17,208 nt of DNA, from the NCBI GenBank assembly GCA_001275005.1, contig JWZX01001372.1, forward strand, positions 1 through 17,208, read 5' to 3'. The translations under genes were made by a program, and so were the position numbers. Below are positions 15,911 to 17,208 of this stretch, piece by piece. The stretch is from Chrysochromulina tobinii. Taxonomy: Eukaryota; Haptophyta; Prymnesiales; Chrysochromulinaceae. Numbering within the stretch: position 1 is the first letter of the stretch; the number at the start of each line of letters is the position of its first letter. The notes beneath the pieces are model-generated. The model was not told the DNA's origin, made no database searches, and worked only from the letters and a program-made list of their open reading frames with translations.

Positions 15911-16245
15911 GTCGCACACGAGCCGCCTCGCTCACGTGGCGGTTCGTGCCGCAGCGCTCGTGCATCCCGATGCTCTCGCCCACGGAGGACGCGAAGCGCT
16001 TCTTCCCGCCGCGGCTGCCCCTCCAGGAGGCCACGCTCACCGGCGACGACGACGTGCTCCTGCCATCGCCGACGGCCTGCGCTGACGACGTCGCCTCGCC
16101 TGCCCCACCGAGCAAGAGGCTCAAATGGTCTTCCGTCGTTCTACGGATGAGCTCGCTGCCCGAGCTGCGCCGCGCGTCGCCGTCGCCTCCGCAGCTGACG
16201 CCGATGCCGCTGCCCTTCGACGCGGAGGATTTCACGTGGTCCTAG
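15907..16245 (+). CDS. small ORF overlapping the RRM stop codon
   Basis: A 112-codon frame starts at the ATG of ATGA that also holds the RRM stop. The peptide has ordered-looking ends (LTWRFVPQRSCIPMLSPTED and PMPLPFDAEDFTWS) and KRLKWSSVV in the middle. I do not recognise it. It could be a separate gene, a 3' exon of the RRM gene, or noncoding UTR in GC-rich DNA. Confidence 0.35.
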   Translation: MSRTRAASLTWRFVPQRSCIPMLSPTEDAKRFFPPRLPLQEATLTGDDDVLLPSPTACADDVASPAPPSKRLKWSSVVLRMSSLPELRRASPSPPQLTPMPLPFDAEDFTWS

Positions 16246-17000
16246 CTGGGCGATGTGCCGCCGAGGCTCAGGGTTTGGAACCCGAGCCGCCTACGAGCCG
16301 CCGCCGACACGCGACGGACCTTGCAAGTGTGAGCTAGCTCGGCTTGCGTCGGTTCGTTGATCGTTGTCGCATACGACGCGGGAATCCTGTTGCGTCGCGT
16401 CGCGTGGGGACACCTGGTTCGTGCATGGGTTCGGCGCCCGTTGTGTTACCGATGTAGACCGATGTTTGAGGCCGTGCGCATATGCCGTGTGCATCACTCT
16501 AACGACGCGATGATAGAGCATCGTGCGATTTAGCGATCGGCGCGGGTAGCCTCGAGACGCATGACGGCGAGTAGACCGGCGAGAGGGGCGAAGCCATGGG
16601 CCCAGTGTGTCCACCCACCATGCTGGCGCGAAAGCGAAACGCCCGCGCGTGGCCGCGATCACACGACAATCAAACATCTAACGCATGGCGGATCCTCCGT
16701 CACCGAAACACTCATAAAGACTCAAGGTCGACGGTCAAGCCCGGCGCGGTCGTGTAGCTTGTACGTCGCTTAGTACGGAGCAACTTGCGACACAAGCAGC
16801 GCATATCCGAGAGCGAGTCCCGAGGAGCGGGCGTCCCCCGCCGTCTAACCCCGCCGGTCGCGTCCGGAGGTGCGTCGGTGCGAGGTTGAAACTTTTTCCG
16901 CGAGGTATGGTTTCTTCCCCGCTGCCGCCGGTCGGTGGCACCCCTGTATTATAACGTACAATCGAGGGGCCGCGGAGTCGCTTCGGATAGCGGATTGGAC
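16246..17000. other. 755 bp without a recognised gene
   Basis: I see no convincing ORF, tRNA or repeat array. An AT-rich island (TGTATTATAACGTACAATCG) lies near 16945, just outside the right inverted-repeat copy. Confidence 0.5.
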
Positions 17001-17208
17001 GCTCTGTGATCGCGCACCTTGACGTGGGCAGTCAGAGAGGCAATCAGACAGAGGCACGAGCCGAAGGCATGCCCAAGGCCGAATTGAGGTGCTCATCACA
17101 GAACTGGAAGAGGGGCTGGACTTGTGCAGTCCATTGCTGTGGGCGCGCGCCGGGTCGAGAGGTACGTGACTGTGACGCCATGGCGTGCTCGTGTTAGCGC
17201 TGGCCCTC
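17001..17208 (-). repeat. right copy of the dispersed inverted repeat
   Basis: It is the reverse complement of 2948-3169, cut by the window end. On the minus strand it reads MASQSRTSRPGARPQQW and continues PLFQFCDEHLNSALGMPSAR before a stop. A possible GT donor (GTCTGATTGCC) precedes the stop, with an acceptor (CGTCAAG) about 30 bases later. It looks less decayed than the left copy. Confidence 0.75.

Noticed and set aside
16246-17000. tRNA or other structured RNA gene
   Set aside because: No T-loop consensus with a matching acceptor stem was found on either strand by eye.

Overview
This is nuclear DNA of a GC-rich microbial eukaryote. Spliceosomal introns interrupt most genes, and the protein set (enolase, SDHAF3, TLDc, RRM, GT77 arabinosyltransferase-like, ankyrin-TIR) is eukaryotic. 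The abundance of GT77-type glycosyltransferase sequence, one GC-AG intron and the minisatellite-filled introns suggest a chlorophyll-c alga, with a haptophyte or pelagophyte most likely. That placement is inference; nothing in the window fixes the taxon.

Layout. At 288-2731 (-) lies a four-exon gene for an ankyrin / Ala-Lys-Glu coiled-coil / SAM-like / TIR protein. At 2948-3169 there is a dispersed repeat whose inverted copy closes the window at 17001-17208. At 3624-9739 (-) I reconstruct one ten-exon gene (4719 nt of CDS, exactly 1573 codons) for a type II membrane protein with two tandem GT77-like units. The first unit keeps the DxD and WLDDQ motifs; the second appears to have lost both. 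Enolase (10055-11565, -), an SDHAF3/ACN9 LYR protein (12176-12579, -) and a TLDc protein (13119-14675, -) follow. A two-RRM protein (14873-15910, +) is divergent from the TLDc gene. A small ORF overlaps its stop, and 16246-17000 holds nothing I recognise.

The most interesting feature is how the introns are built. Most introns of the double-GT77 gene share a TGATTG-rich core, often end in CTCATCAG, and begin with the same 6-11 (up to 24) bases that begin the next exon. This is the footprint expected of introners: elements that insert with a target-site duplication, so that the duplicated target supplies the donor GT and the element supplies the acceptor AG. One intron contains a tandem array of exon-end plus intron units that could act as in-frame microexons. 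A second, shorter type (72 bp, with a TGCATGCA / GTGCTCACCAC core) occurs in both the GT77 and the TLDc gene, and a third copy of its core sits in the TLDc reading frame without usable splice sites. All splice sites were chosen by eye from reading frame, GT/GC-AG rules and domain continuity; no transcript data were available.
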